A stretch of DNA of 64,000 bases, from contig NC_089446.1 of NCBI RefSeq assembly GCF_026210795.1, forward strand, positions 1,827,001 to 1,891,000, read 5' to 3'. The translations under genes were made by a program, and so were the position numbers. This DNA comes from Rhizophagus irregularis (taxonomy: Eukaryota; Glomeromycota; Glomeromycetes; Glomerales; Glomeraceae). Numbering within the stretch: the first letter of the stretch is position 1; each line of letters starts with the position of its first letter. Positions 10,561 to 22,477 of the stretch are shown in pieces. The notes under the pieces are model-generated. The model did not search any database. It worked only from the letters and a program-made list of their open reading frames with translations, and was not told the origin of the DNA.

Positions 10561-11990
10561 TTTGATAAATAATACTTCATTTTCTGTACTATAAGTTTAT
10601 ATAATGTATGTTTTATGAGATATAATCATAAAAAATTACAAGTATTTATTAATATATACAGAATACATAAAAGTAAAAAAGAGAAAGAGTAGAGTAACAA
10701 TATTATTAGACGTAAAAAGAAGAGAAACAGCTATAGTAACGTTAGTATTAGATATAAAGATAAAAGAAATATTGTTATTATTGTTAGTATTAAGGTAAAA
10801 AGAGTTAAAGAAACAGTAAAAGGAGTAAAAGAAACATGGATATTATCGTTAGTATTAAAGTACAAGTAAAAAGAAATAAAGGAAACGTAGATAGTATTGT
10901 TAGTATTACGGCATAAAGTAACAAAGAGGTAAAAAAAAATGCGTTAATATTAAAATAATTAGTATTAATAAATAAATATTTCTATACCTGCAAAGTAATT
11001 GAACAAAAAAATAAAGAAATAAAGAGAAAGGAAAAAATAAACATGTTGTTAGTATTGTTAGTATTGTTAGTATTAAAGTACAAGTAAAAAGGAATAAAGG
11101 AAACATGGATATTATTGTTAGTATTACGATACAAAATAACAAAGAGGTAAAAAAAAATGAAAATAATTAGTATTAATAAACAAATATTTCTATACCTGCA
11201 AAGCAATAAATTATGAAATATATGTAAATATATTGTATATAATTAAAGAAATAATAGAAAGAAGAGACAAAAAAATTAAAAATATTGAACAAGAGAATAA
11301 AGAAATAAGAGACAAAAATAAATAAGACAAAAAACGCGTGCATAATTAAATGATTAAATCACATGCAAGGATCAGCCTAATTTTGATTGGCCAGAAATCA
11401 TGTACATCGTATAGCGGGTATGACATAAATAAATCGTGACTGAAATTTGTATTCAATTTGTGTTCAATTTGTGTTAATAATTCTGGTAAAAAATTATTAA
11501 TTTTGGCCAAATTTCGTTAAATTTGTTAAATTTGTATTGAGTTTGTGTTAAATTTGTGTTGCGTAATTTTTTATTTATCACAAGGGGATGATATTTAGTA
11601 ATTGTATGTACGACATACAAGATTTTTTTTTATGATTTTTTTAAGAAATGTACGCAAAATATTTAATTAAAATATAATTGTTTTATTTTAAATATGATAT
11701 ATTGATGATTTTTTTTTTAAAATTCAATAGAATGTGCTAATAATAAATTATTTTATTTTTAAATATAATATATTGATATTTATATTTAAATAACCAAAAC
11801 ATGTACATAATTTTTAATTATTTTTAATTGAAATCAAACTAAGATTTTTTTTTTTGGAAAAAAAATTAAAATAAATTAAGTGATTTATATTTATATTTAG
11901 AATCATGATATTTATATTTAGATAATCCATATCCGCATGAGATTTAATTAATATGTTTAATGATGAAAAGTCTAATAAATTAAATTTTAA
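10561..11990. other. Transposon interior without a recognised gene
   Basis: The stretch is A+T-rich and consists largely of imperfect repeats of GTTAGTATTAAAGTACAAGTAAAAAG and TATTTCTATACCTGCAAAG (given here in parts: the second occurs near 10978 and 11188). No protein is credible on either strand. 11415-11620 reappears in inverted orientation at about 61250-61435. Confidence 0.5.
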
Positions 11991-12119
11991 TTGAAACGAG
12001 AAATAAAATCAAATCAAAAAGGTATTGTTCAAATTTTATTTAAAGTGACATTTTATGACTTTCTTTCAAATTTTTACTCATCCCAAAATCAAATTATAAA
12101 AATCAAATCTAATCTAATA

Positions 12120-12753
12120 ATGCCTTGCCACACACGTCATCGTTCCCACTATAACGTCCATTGGAACTGGGCTATGATGGATGAACTTGTTGACATACGC
12201 CGAGACAGAAACCGCGCCTATCACAATATTAATGGTAGAAGCCGCCAAGATTTTTGGGACTCTGTTGCCAATAGGTTCATATGACTAATATCTATAATTT
12301 CTTTAAGAAAGAATTTAAATTCAAATTAACCAATCCATTTAATTGAATCAGAATAAATAGAATATTTTGAACGAGGGTTTCCGGATAACAGTGCAGCCAA
12401 AAGTGGAGAAACCTCGTCAGGGATTACCATGTAAGTAAATAAATAAAATTACATTCATATAAATTAAATGTATTTACCGAATATTCAAACTGATTTTAAT
12501 ATTTAGAACTATGTCCTTTATCATAATGGTAACCCTGGGCGGCAGCTGTGGACGCGTACCGGCCAAAGATATTATCGCGAATTTAGAACGAGATTTTGGG
12601 AGAGGCCGGGTAATTATACTATAATAAAATTTTATAATTAATATTACATTCTATTTTACGTTCACATTTTAAATTTGATAAATTTGATCAATTTTAGATA
12701 CGCGTGACGATCGTAGGAGAAGGAGAAACTTACCTACGTATCGTAGAAGATAA
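12120..12753 (+). pseudogene. SANT/Myb-like DNA-binding gene inside the transposon
   Basis: Exon 1 (12120 to about 12280) reads NVHWNWAMMDELVDIRRDR, then HNINGRSRQDFWDSVANR: the first helices of a SANT/Myb-like (trihelix-like) domain. The next exon ends at the donor at 12431 and holds QCSQKWRNLVRDYH, the third helix, but has TGA and TAA in the upstream part of that frame. Exon 3 is 12507-12609 (TTTAG acceptor, GTAATT donor) with GQRYYREFRTRFWERP. Exon 4 is 12698-12753, ending in an Arg-rich RDDRRRRRNLPTYRRR. Phases of the last two exons agree. It is probably decayed in the second exon. Such proteins accompany transposases in some DNA transposons. Confidence 0.55.
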
Positions 12754-13110
12754 TTATTTTTATTTTTTTATTTATTAAGTAAGTAGTAGGCAGTCCGTAC
12801 CAAATATCGGCTGGAGACTCACGTTTTTTTTGGGCTGTGACTGATACTGACGTCCATGCCGTACAGCCTGAGTACTATTTTATAAAATAGTAGCGAACAA
12901 GTATCAAATGTATATTTTTTTATTAAGTTATAATAAAAATTAGAATTTACTTTAATTTTTAACATAAAAATTGTAAATAATAAAAAATTCGTAAATAAAA
13001 ATAAATTTGCTTTCCCAAACTTAAAAAAAAAGGTGTTTATATAAAAGAAAAGGTGTTTATATTATTTTTGATTATTCAATAGTATCGCATGCCCCTTGTA
13101 TACGTTCTAC
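12754..13110. other. Transposon interior, A+T-rich
   Basis: There is no gene. TTTTATAAAATAGTAGCG after 12875 and AAGGTGTTTATAT repeated at 13032 and 13053 are the only local repeats. Confidence 0.3.
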
Positions 13111-13510
13111 TGCATACGCAGTTTACAATCTCGTAAATTTTCGAAACGGAATATTACGCAGGTTTACAGTCTCGTAAATTTTCGAAATATTTCAACCGTA
13201 ATATTACGCAGGTTTACAGTCTCGTAAATTTTCGAAATATTTCAACCGTAATATTACGCAGGTTTACAGTCTCGTAAATTTTCGAAATATTTTAACCGTA
13301 ATATTACGCAGATTTACAGTCTCGTAAATTTTCGAAATATTTCAACCGTAATATTACGCAGGTTTACAGTTTCGTAAATTTTCGAAATATTTCAACCGTA
13401 ATATTACGCAGGTTTACAGTTTCGTAAATTTTCGAAATATTTCAACCGTAATATTACGCAGGTTTACAGTTTCGTAAATTTGCAGAATATTTTGACCGTA
13501 ATATTGCGTA
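13111..13510. repeat. 50-bp tandem repeat, about eight copies
   Basis: The unit, exactly 50 bp, contains GTTTACAGTCTCGTAAATTT followed by TCGAAATATTTCAACCGTAA and TATTACGCAG. The middle copies at 13161, 13211, 13261, 13311, 13361 and 13411 are nearly identical; the outer ones have diverged. It forms the right subterminal array of the 3.6 kb transposon, with the inner palindrome TTTCGAAATATTTCAA. Confidence 0.85.
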
Positions 13511-13811
13511 AATCTTACGATATTGTAAACTTACGTAATATTTTAACCGTAATATCACATAAATCTTACGAAATTGTAAACTTACGTAATATTTTGAAAT
13601 TTTTCGAAATATTATGCCATAAACTTTCATAAACTTACAAAATCGTAAACTTACGCAATTTTTCGCGCTATAAAATTTCCTGATGATATACCAAATATAT
13701 CACACTTGCGATGATTAATACAAGTATATAGCGTTGAAAAAAAATTGGCCGGACATTGTCCACTTACAGGCCAGGCAAAATCTAGTCTGCCAACAATTAT
13801 CATTTACTCAC

Positions 13812-14028
13812 ATAATAAGCTCGAGTTAGGGAAAGGAATTTCTTATTACAGGTTTCTCCAGTAAAATAATTCGTGTTATTATTTTCGTTAAGCTTGTTTG
13901 ATATCTCCTTCCAGAAGTCTGTCTTGCTACGTTTAGGGGTTTTATGGTAGACTTCATTACCAGTTTTACGTTCGTCAATAAGGAAACGGGTCTGCTCTTC
14001 ATTCCACTCGAGAGACATTTTTACGGTT
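13812..14028 (-). pseudogene. First exon of a SANT-like gene
   Basis: The ATG at 14028 reads MSLEWNEEQTRFLIDERKT, then VYHKTPKRSKTDFWKEISNK and FTGETCNKKFLSLTRAYY: three helices with the spaced W/F-L-FW-C-K-F-L pattern of a SANT-like domain. A GTGAGT donor follows at 13811. The expected next exons would lie at lower coordinates, exactly where the 3.6 kb transposon sits. The 3' part at 9694-10080 on the same strand fits as the remainder. I infer that a single gene was split. Confidence 0.55.
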
Positions 14029-14054
14029 TTAAGAAAAGTGGGGTAACAGAGCAA

Positions 14055-14726
14055 GCAAAAAAAGCCTTGCCTTTAAGTGCCATGGTTCGACTGAGCTGTG
14101 AATAAATGAGCGTCGTAATTGTATTAAGGCTAAAAAATGATCGATATAATGATTAATCGAATAATAATGGTGGCTTAGCTACTGCGCAAAATCTTATTGG
14201 CTGATCTGTAACCCATCCCGTGATTTGAGTTGCGAGAAGGTTGTGAAGAAGTGCCGGAAACTGTCTGGGAGCTAAGGTGATACAAATTTTTATGTTATAA
14301 ATCATGCAAAGCGTCTTTGGCTAATCCCTGTTAATCACGAGAGATCCACAAACTGCATGTAAATATAAAATTAGCATATAAATTCCGAAATGTTTGTAAT
14401 CAAATAAAAATGAATTTTGGATTTACTAACATGTAGTCTCGCAAATCGGCTACAAATCATCTAATCGCTAATCAGTAAATCTGTATAAATTTGAATGATG
14501 ATATTATCTAGTATAAGTTGCTAAATCATTGCTAGAATTTGCTAAAATTGCTATAATTCGCTAAAACGCTATACAGTAAATCATTAAGATCGGTTATAAA
14601 CTATAAAAATGGTTAAAACTAACTATTCCAGTTTAAATCCTGTTGTAATGTTCTCGAATTTCTTATCCATTTAAGAAACTTCTCGAGAATAACCCAAAAT
14701 ACTTCTCCAAGAATGCTTTTATCCAA
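14055..14726. other. Intergenic
   Basis: A short series of GCTAAAATTGCT-like steps occurs at 14515-14580 (TTGCTAAATCATTGCTAGAA and variants). CTATAAAAATGG at about 14601 is a possible TATA element for the next gene. Nothing else was recognised. Confidence 0.3.
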
Positions 14727-15654
14727 ATGACTGAAAGATCATATAAGGATGGGAGATTTAGAGTCGGAGAGCGCTCAGTTTATATTTATTGCACTGTATG
14801 CGACTCCTTAGTAACTATTCGTGAAAATACAATTGAATATGCGAATAATCATCTGAATAAATGCATTACTAAATCCACTAAAAAGCATCTTGCATATTCT
14901 AATCCTATTCAGAAAAAAGGAGGAAGAATAGCATTAGAATTAAGTAAAGATGAAATTTATGAGATTTGTGGTAAATTTACTGATTTTCCTAGTCAGGGTT
15001 TTAGAATTAGATGTGATGCAGACTATGAATTGTGGAAAAAGACTGCATATCATATATTTAATAATGCAAAAATTATCCAACGGGCTTAGAGAACTTTCAA
15101 GTTGAGACCTAAAACGAGTTTGGAATATGGTGAGGAATGATGGTACTCCTGATGAGAAGAAGTTTCTATCTCCTCGTGGTAAAAGAGATATTTATGATCT
15201 ATATGTATGGTATATTGATCAAAAAATTCTAGCTAAAGATTTACCTGAATCTTTTCTGAATAATCTATATGATGGTCATATTCCACGCGAGTGGGCAGAA
15301 AAGAAGAGTGATCAGTTACATAATCGATTAGGTAATATAGCATATATAGTTGCTTTTATAGTATTACATCAGCAAGGCTATAGAATCGTTACATATGGTG
15401 ATTGGTCTTATATGTTAAAGTGGCTATCGAATTCTGAAGCTTACCGTATTAATGAATATTATAACAATGGCAATGTAAACTTTGTTAAAAGTTCAGAATA
15501 TGCGCGTTATAGATGTAAAATAATAGGCAAACCATATCCATGTGATTCGCTAAAAATTGACTATTTTAAATCTGAATATGGTTTTACTATCGAAGGAAAG
15601 TTTAACATTATAGATTTCTCAGATTCAAATAATAATTGTGAATATGTGTGCTGA
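14727..15654 (+). pseudogene. Zinc-finger-bearing host protein of unknown role, interrupted
   Basis: The ATG at 14727 opens a frame with CTVCDSLVTIRENTIEYANN followed by HLNKC, a C-x2-C-x17-H-x4-C arrangement like a short zinc finger. LELSKDEIYEICGKF and a segment ending NAKIIQRA come next, then a TAG at 15087. The text continues in another frame (RVWNMVRNDGTPDEKKFLSP from about 15115), which is open to the TGA at 15652: RDIYDLYVWYIDQKILAKDL, HNRLGNIAYIVAFIVLHQQG and WSYMLKWLSNSEAYRINEYY. The second half is helical and rich in aromatic residues. No function is known to me. There is one join to bridge. Confidence 0.5.
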
Positions 15655-16445
15655 GTTTTTCGGGCCATAGATTCTTTATCAAAATAATATAGTATTATAT
15701 TTATGTATAATTATTAGCCAAAGACGCTTTACTTAATAATACAATAAATCATTTTTCTTACTTTCATTCGCTTACTCCACTACAATGTATGGGTGATCGC
15801 TAGTGAAATGTATAATTTATGTGAAATAAAAATTGTGATCCACCTAATCTGGGTTAGACCAGCCATGCGAGTACCTTACAGATAATACATGTGGACTGTG
15901 TGACAGAAAATAAACGTGTTTCTGATCCCGATGAGTAGATATGATGGTAATAAGTGATACTCTATGCTTGTGCGACGAAATAATTTCACACATAAGCGTT
16001 CCCCAAAAATATTTCGAATTTTTTCTCTAGCAACGTTTAGTGGAATTTGTGAGTTTATTTCTCCAGAGCTACAGGCTATTTCTACTATATGGTGTTCACT
16101 AATTTCGACAGAAATACATTATATAACGCTGCCAGGTCTTAGTATTAAGCGGTCAGGTGAAAAAAAAAGTTCGTATATGCATATTCCCCAACGTCTTTGC
16201 AATGTTAAGATCTACAATGCACATTCCACATGTCTTACTCTTAAACATAAAATTTTAGCGTAAAGTACCTTGCATATCTCCTATCTCTCCCCCAACATGA
16301 ATGTGAATTAGAAAGAACGTGAATGGGAAATGCAAGACATTTAAAAGGGTATGGCAAAAAGGTATTGGAATTTACCATACATTATTTTTTTTTACTTTGA
16401 CTAGCAAGCTTTTCACTAACAATTATCTTCTTATTTTATCTAAAT
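15655..16445. other. Intergenic
   Basis: AATACAATAAATCATTT at about 15737 is a probable polyadenylation region. A 99-codon frame at 15964-16263 has no recognisable family, and its composition (Ser/Ile/Thr/Cys mix, no domain) does not persuade me. CATTTAAAAGGG at about 16338 may be a core promoter for the gene at 16446. Confidence 0.3.
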
Positions 16446-18358
16446 ATGGAAGAGTTCCTTTTAACCAGAGAACCCCTTGATATCGTCAGAATTTCTACGG
16501 CATTATTTGTACGAGTAGAGGAAGATGAATGGACAGGCAATCTCGAAAAGGAGGTGGAGAACTTTGAAAATATTTTGCAAAAAGTTTTAGAACGAGTCCC
16601 CTCAGAGGATGTTGAACGAAAAAAAAGCTTCAAAATTTTAGTACCGGGAAAAAATTAGCTAAACGGGTAAGGCGATAAACTATTTTCATGATGAATATAT
16701 GGATATAATGACATACTTTTTTAGGTTTTCTAGTATAGTATAATCACTAGCGAAGAGACTGATGTCCGTTGTAATATTATTACTTCCCACTCAGTAGTAA
16801 CTAGTTTTATACTATATCTACATATCAAATATTTTGCCGGCACTTGAGACTTTATGAAAATGGAAACCTAATCTGATTCCGCGATGTAAAATGAAATTAT
16901 TTTGTCAAACGAGTCTTGGAAACTAATTTTAAATATATTTTAGGTCACAACTGCATTCAAAGATCTATGTTCACTCTCAGAAATGGAAGCGTTAGTAATC
17001 GATACAGAAGCCTGGTATGAAGATGCAAATACAAATTTACGATCTTTGAAGCGTGATGTTAGACGATGCATGACTGAAAGCGCTAGTTATGAGAAAACCA
17101 TGTGGGAGAGAATAGAAACAGAACTTGAGGAAATAAATGTGAAGAATCTTGGATTTGATCATCCGATTTGTTCAGGTGTTCTAGATATCAAGTCAGAACC
17201 CTTCACAAATATGCCTGGGTCAGTTTCTGATATTTTTAAGGAACCATTTCGAAAATATAAGTTAGAACAGAATCATGATATAATGGAAGCTTGTAACGAA
17301 TTTATCCAAAACGAAGAATCGAAAATTAACATAGACGAGGTTTTGGGTAATATTAATTATAGAGAATGGTTGGATAAGCCCGAAGAATTACAAGATCTAA
17401 CAAAACGGATGTTAGAATCTATGTAAGTCACTGGCGAGCAATTCTTGCCAAAATCTGTTTATATGATTTTTTACTTTGCTCATTAACCAATAAATAATTA
17501 TAGGCTCAAGGTTTGGAAATCGCCAAAATATGATGCATATATAAAGAAGGGGAAATCGATAAATGAAGGATCATATGTTTGTGAGGTGCTTGCGCCATTA
17601 TTAAATATAGTGATGAGTGATTTACCAGGAAACCCGATAGCATGGGATATATGGTAGGCTTAGCTCAAAAAGTTTCATTACTCCACTATCATATCTGCTA
17701 TAATTAATGTTTTCTAAATTAAGGGGTGAAGAAGGGAGTTCAGCTAGTGCCATACAAAAAGGTTCTCGTAAAATTGCCCGAAGAGCCGATTATATGATGG
17801 TAGCCCAGTTCAGAAAAAATGCTGAACTTGAAATTGTTTATCTTGAGACCGGTAGACCTAATTCCAGTCAAGATAAGCGGGATCGTGATCACAAAAAATT
17901 AATACATTTTTCCAAGGATTCTATCGACACCACAAGGAACATAAAAAACCTTAAAAAGATATTTAACCAACCATCGAGGAGGCAGAATCTGACCATATTC
18001 ACTATTAACATCGCAGGTACGAATAATTTACTTTTATTTTTTTATATATTCATAAATCATTTATATTCCGCTCGATCCATTTCTAGGCGATGTTATAGAA
18101 CTTTATGCTATGCGAAAAGAATCAGGAATTTACAAGTACTGTTTAATAGAGGAGGCAACAATTCCGTTGCATATGACTTCCCCAAGTGCCGTATACTCGC
18201 TTATACATGCATTGATGACTCTGAGAACGGCCGTCGCATGTACGATTCACAAAATATTATATAGTTCTGACTCTGGGGATAGCGAGCATAGTTCTAGTGA
18301 AATGGTAGTAACGGTTATGACCCCAAAAATTCATAGAATAGAGATTTCATACATGTAA
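16446..18358 (+). CDS. Five-exon Rhizophagus-type host gene, near intact
   Basis: The ATG at 16446 starts exon 1 (MEEFLLTREPLDIVRISTAL). The frame hits TAG just after an A6 run at about 16648, four codons before a GTAAGG donor; one extra A would carry it to the donor. The other exons agree in phase: 16944-17422 (ends GTAAGT), 17504-17653 (GTAGGC), 17724-18016 (GTACGA) and 18087-18358. Acceptors are TTTTAG, TTATAG, ATTAAG and TTCTAG. Exon 4 has RRADYMMVAQFRKNAELEIV and YLETGR, then DKRDRDHKKLIHFSKDSID. The ordering AD-x(13)-E...E-x-GR, then K/D-rich KL...KD recalls the segment in the pseudogene at 30.9-32.4 kb, possibly a degenerate nuclease fold. Function is otherwise unknown. Confidence 0.65.
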
Positions 18359-18600
18359 TTTTTATTAAGTTATATTATTAATAAAGCAGTGTATTAGATA
18401 ATAAAAAAATTCTTGGCATTTTCCGAGACATTATGTCCCAGAAAATTTTCTTGGCAAACGGCCTGTTGCCTAAAATTACTAACAATATAAAACTGTTAAG
18501 ATCTTCTGGTGACCATTGATCACGTGATCTGAGCCTAAACCAATCCCTTACCAGATATGACGCAACCCGCGATATAGGCGCGTACCACTATAGTCTATAG
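18359..18600. other. Intergenic
   Basis: TTATTAATAAAGCAG at about 18375 is a 3'-end signal for the gene before it. CTTGGCATTTTCCGAGACA near 18412 resembles the sequence at 1270-1300, and GAGACATTATGT recurs near 24723, so a small repeat end is likely. Confidence 0.3.
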
Positions 18601-21600
18601 ATGAATTTTGCATGCAAACTTTTTTTGCGCAAACCTATATCTAATAAAATGTTCCATTCTGACTATAAACATATTATTGATAGACTACCTGAAAGTCTTG
18701 TCAAGAGAGCTTGCCAGAGACTCTTGCACCATTCTAAAGATCCTGTTCCATTAGAATCTATTTCCAAGAAGTCTGAACGAATTAAATCTTATTTGAGGCG
18801 CACATTAGAGGTTTATGAGAATTCGTTAAATAAGAAGAAACGTAAAACTATGACTCAGGAAAAAATATTGCGCTCTCGAAGCTGGCCAGAATGTAATGTA
18901 TCCCCAGCATTACCGACTATACATGTTGTAAATAATTGGTCCCAAACTAATGATACTACTTGGCCAGAGGCACTAAAGCATGATTATGAAGAAGAGAATA
19001 ATCGCCGGGTTATGAATGAGCTTAAAGTACTATCCCAGCATCTGATCGATTATAATAAACGAACTTTTGAGAAATTTATGCATGACATAGAAAAAGAATA
19101 TAGAGAGTGGATTACTGCAAATAAGAAAATGTGCTATGAGATCAAAGATCTGAAGATGCAAGTGCTGGAGGCAGAAAAGGAGCTGGCATTTATGAAGTCG
19201 AATTCTATTCATTAGTGAGAATTTGGTTGGGGATACTTTTTTCCTTGTATTTCTGAAAAGTAAGATCCTGGTCAAGATTATGCGCTTTCTGAGGATCAAT
19301 ATAAATCAAAGGTTCTCCCATTCTCTTTTATAATCACGAAAAAAGAGAATGTTATTTCACAGATCTCACCCAAGGTAGAGAAAAACATGTGAAGAACATA
19401 AAGCTGAGCTGAAAGAAGAGAACTATCATCTTCGTAGTGAATTGCAGATAGAAGTTGATATTAATCGCCAGAATGAGAGACGAATTAATCAACTGGAACG
19501 GGATTATGCCCGATGTGAGCAAGAAATTCAAGATCTCAATAGGGAGATAGAGCGCCTTAAAAAGCTTCTTGAAGAAGAGAAAATAGCAGGTTAAAATCCG
19601 AAATCTCCAGCCTAAAAAAGCAACTATATCAAGCTAAGAAGGATATTTGTAATAATGAAAAACATATTTCTAGTATAGAAAATCAGTTAGTAGATTCTGA
19701 GGAACAGGTAGAGAAATTGCGATGTCGGATTAGAACCATCTCATCACGAAAAAATTCGCCAGAACGAGGGAATTCTCCAGACTTGTATAATCCTAATATT
19801 AATTTAGAAATGGCTACCATCACAGAGCTAGCAAATGCTATAGATGGTTATCTGAATAATACAACAATAGGTAGAGAAATCTTAGCTGATCAAATAAAAA
19901 GGGCGACAAGGCAGATTCGCCAAAAAGAGAATAATTTGCATCAGAATTTAGTTCGTGAGCAACGAAGGCGATATGATGCAGAGGCTGAGCATGATAATGA
20001 AATTATACGAAGGCAAAATGCTGAAGGAGTGGAACAAATGGTTATTGCTGACCTTTATCAGTTGCGGACCAATGCTCGAAATCAAGTAAATAGAATGTTA
20101 GACAATATAACAGGAAAGCGAACCCGTATTGGTATATTACTACAGGAAAAATTTGCCTTACAATTGCTGTATCAGCGAAATGCCCATCACTTACAGCGAA
20201 GTAGAGGGAATATAGGTCTGTTAGAATTTAATTGTGACAGGCTCTATAAGCGATACGAGAAATGGAAAAATAAGACCCAAGCAGAGCAACAGAATAATTT
20301 AAATTTGCAGGGACAAATTTTGGCGCTTCAGAATAATCCACCTAATCAAGTAAACATGGCAGGAATACCTCATCCATATTTTGACTGGGATGATAGTATC
20401 CCAGACTTTCTTGCGCAACTTAAACTAGACTTGCAGAATCGGGGAATAGATCCAAATGATAATGCAGCAGGTCCTCCAACAGGAAGAGATAATGCACTAG
20501 GACATTTAAGAGCCTGTATGAGAGGAAGGACTTTAGAATGGTTTGATGATGAGATTACTACAAAGCAGAATTGGGAGCTAACTAACTTACTCGATAATAC
20601 AGGGCAGGCTAACTTAGTTGCAGTAAAGGGCGAACTGCAGTACAGATAGGAGCTAATGCATTAAATGAGGCTGTTGGCCAACTAGGAAATGCAATAATCA
20701 AGTTAAGAGCTGTAGAAGATGCTTGGAATGAAGACTGGCGTACAGCAGGTGGCCGTCCTACTAATGCTCCTGTAAATGCACCAAATGCTAATGCTGGAAA
20801 TACAGTAGTTGTAGCTGGTATTCGATTTGATCAAGCCGTATGGTGGCTAAAAACTCATTTCCCTACAGTAGAAGAGGAACTTCGGGATTTGATGTATAAC
20901 ACAATCAGAAAGGGAGACATGACTATAGATGAATTATATAGAAAAATATTACGAATAGGTAGACGAGCCAACTATAGACCTAAAGAATTACGTAGAAAGT
21001 TCTTAGATGCTTTACCACTTTTATGGCTTGAAAAAGCTGAAGATATTGGTGAACATTTGCCATTAGATGAATTAGCTAAAAGCTTTATGAGATAGAATTA
21101 CGCTGAATAACTAGACATAAAAGAGATAGATTACCTGACCCTCTAGTATCTAATCGAGCATCTCAAGAAATATATGAACCCTCGCCTGTTTCAGCCCCGC
21201 AACAGCAAAGAATTTCTTTAGAAGATATGCAAAAAGCAATTCAAAATGCATTGGCACAACAAAAAACCGAAAACCAGGCATTAGTAAAGAAAATTACAGA
21301 ATTACAATCACAAATGACTCAGCAAACGCAAGTACCTGCTCCACAAACTGTTGAACCCATTAGACAGCCGAGAGGTCCACCATCTTCATTGAAAACAGAG
21401 GAAGGTCTCAAGAATTATTATGTATCAGAATACTTAAAAGAAATAGGTTTATTAAGTAAGGAAGATTTAGACTCAGATTATCCTGTAAAACCTTTTCAAA
21501 GACCTCGTTCACAGCGAAACAATAATTCTGCTAGATTTGATAGGATTGAAGAAGGACTTGAAGAAACTCGGAATAATGTAAATCAGTTAGCTGATCTATT

Positions 21601-22330
21601 TCAGAAAAAAGCATTTATACAAAAATGTGGAATTTGTGGAGAAACGGGCCATAGTAAAGGAAGTTGTCCAAAAAGACCAATAGCTCAATCTAAATTCACT
21701 CGGTCATATTTTACGCCTCTTACACTTATAGTTCCTCCCGATTCAGATGGTGAGAAAAATGGTGGGGGTGGTTATGATGAGGATGATAATAGATGGATTG
21801 AATATGACCCACCGGTAAAAAAAAACAGGTAAATGAGCCGAGAGGCGCTTCACATAAGTTGACCGGTGATACTAATGCAACCTCACCTCTAGAATCTAGC
21901 CAACCTGAAATGTATGATCAGCTATTGTCTAAACTCTCACCACCGATACAAAAAATGTGCTTGTTTCGAAAGGCTCAAGAAGAGGAAATGAAAGAATCAG
22001 ATGAGTGGTTATCATCTTTACAATATCTGGATGCTAATATAAATGACTTAACTATTTCTGAATCTTTTTTAGATCCCGGCAGTGAGTTTGGTGGTATAAA
22101 TGATCTAGCAATCAAAGCGCTTGGATGGAAGGCTGATAAACCATCTAATTTTGCCATAAAGGGCAATTCCAAGCATATTACCGATTCATTAGGATGGTAT
22201 ACAGACGTGCCAGTTACCTTGAAGGATAAAGAAGATAAGACAATCACGGTCATTGGAAATTTTGTTCGTATTGATAATGGTGAAACAGAACCAATGCTAT
22301 TTTTTGATATGTCAAACATTTGAAAGGTTC
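18601..22330 (+). mobile_element. Gag/protease-like block, virus-like fossil
   Basis: These are parts of a capsid-bearing element. An N-terminal piece (18601-19215) is charged and helical. A long coiled coil follows, then a gag-like region (19717-20649 and 20889-21095) with HLRACMRGRTLEWFDDEI and RRKFLDALPLLWL, typical of Ty3-type gag. A CCHC zinc knuckle C-x2-C-x4-H-x4-C lies at about 21631-21672. Last is a retropepsin-like segment with LDPGSEFGGINDLAIKALGW at about 22069-22128. No reverse transcriptase follows and I see no long terminal repeats. The element is broken, with on the order of five breaks. Whether it was part of the Polinton-like element downstream or a separate LTR-type element is not decided. 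Confidence 0.6.
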
Positions 22331-22477
22331 AAGGTATCCCTGAGCCAAATAAAAACCAGTTCTGCATAAAGTTACATGGAAAGGCATATATTATCCCAAC
22401 ATTTAGCAAGGCTCCGGCAGTCAAGGATCCGCCAAAAGAAGATCAGAACCAAGTATCCACCGATTCCTCTAGCCTGA

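Larger units (their letters stand above)
10095..13685 (+). mobile_element. 3.6 kb inverted-repeat DNA transposon, CATCAGGAAATT ends
   Basis: The left end CATCAGGAAATTATATAGTG and right end, read inward on the other strand, CATCAGGAAATTTTATAGCG, form a terminal inverted repeat. Next comes a GCGAAAA.TTGCG.AAGTTTA continuation on both sides, then long subterminal arrays rich in CGTAATATTTCG and its complement. The flanks are AT on both sides. The left 1.3 kb (to about 11390) is repeated at 60045-61190. The two 522-bp MITEs at 43848 and 46555 share the CATCAGGAAATT ends and have TA duplications. Inside is a plus-strand SANT-like gene (12120-12753); I do not find a transposase, so the element may be non-autonomous or may code for one I cannot recognise. 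Confidence 0.65.

Noticed and set aside
13111-13510. A regular 50-bp repeat array that could be taken for a CRISPR array
   Set aside because: The whole 50-bp unit is conserved with no unique spacers, the host is eukaryotic, and the array lies at a transposon end.
15964-16263. 99-codon plus-strand frame
   Set aside because: No domain, no family recognised, amino-acid mix like chance translation, no clear splice context.
18601-22330. A complete Ty3-type retrotransposon
   Set aside because: No reverse transcriptase, RNase H or long terminal repeats were seen next to the gag/protease-like block.
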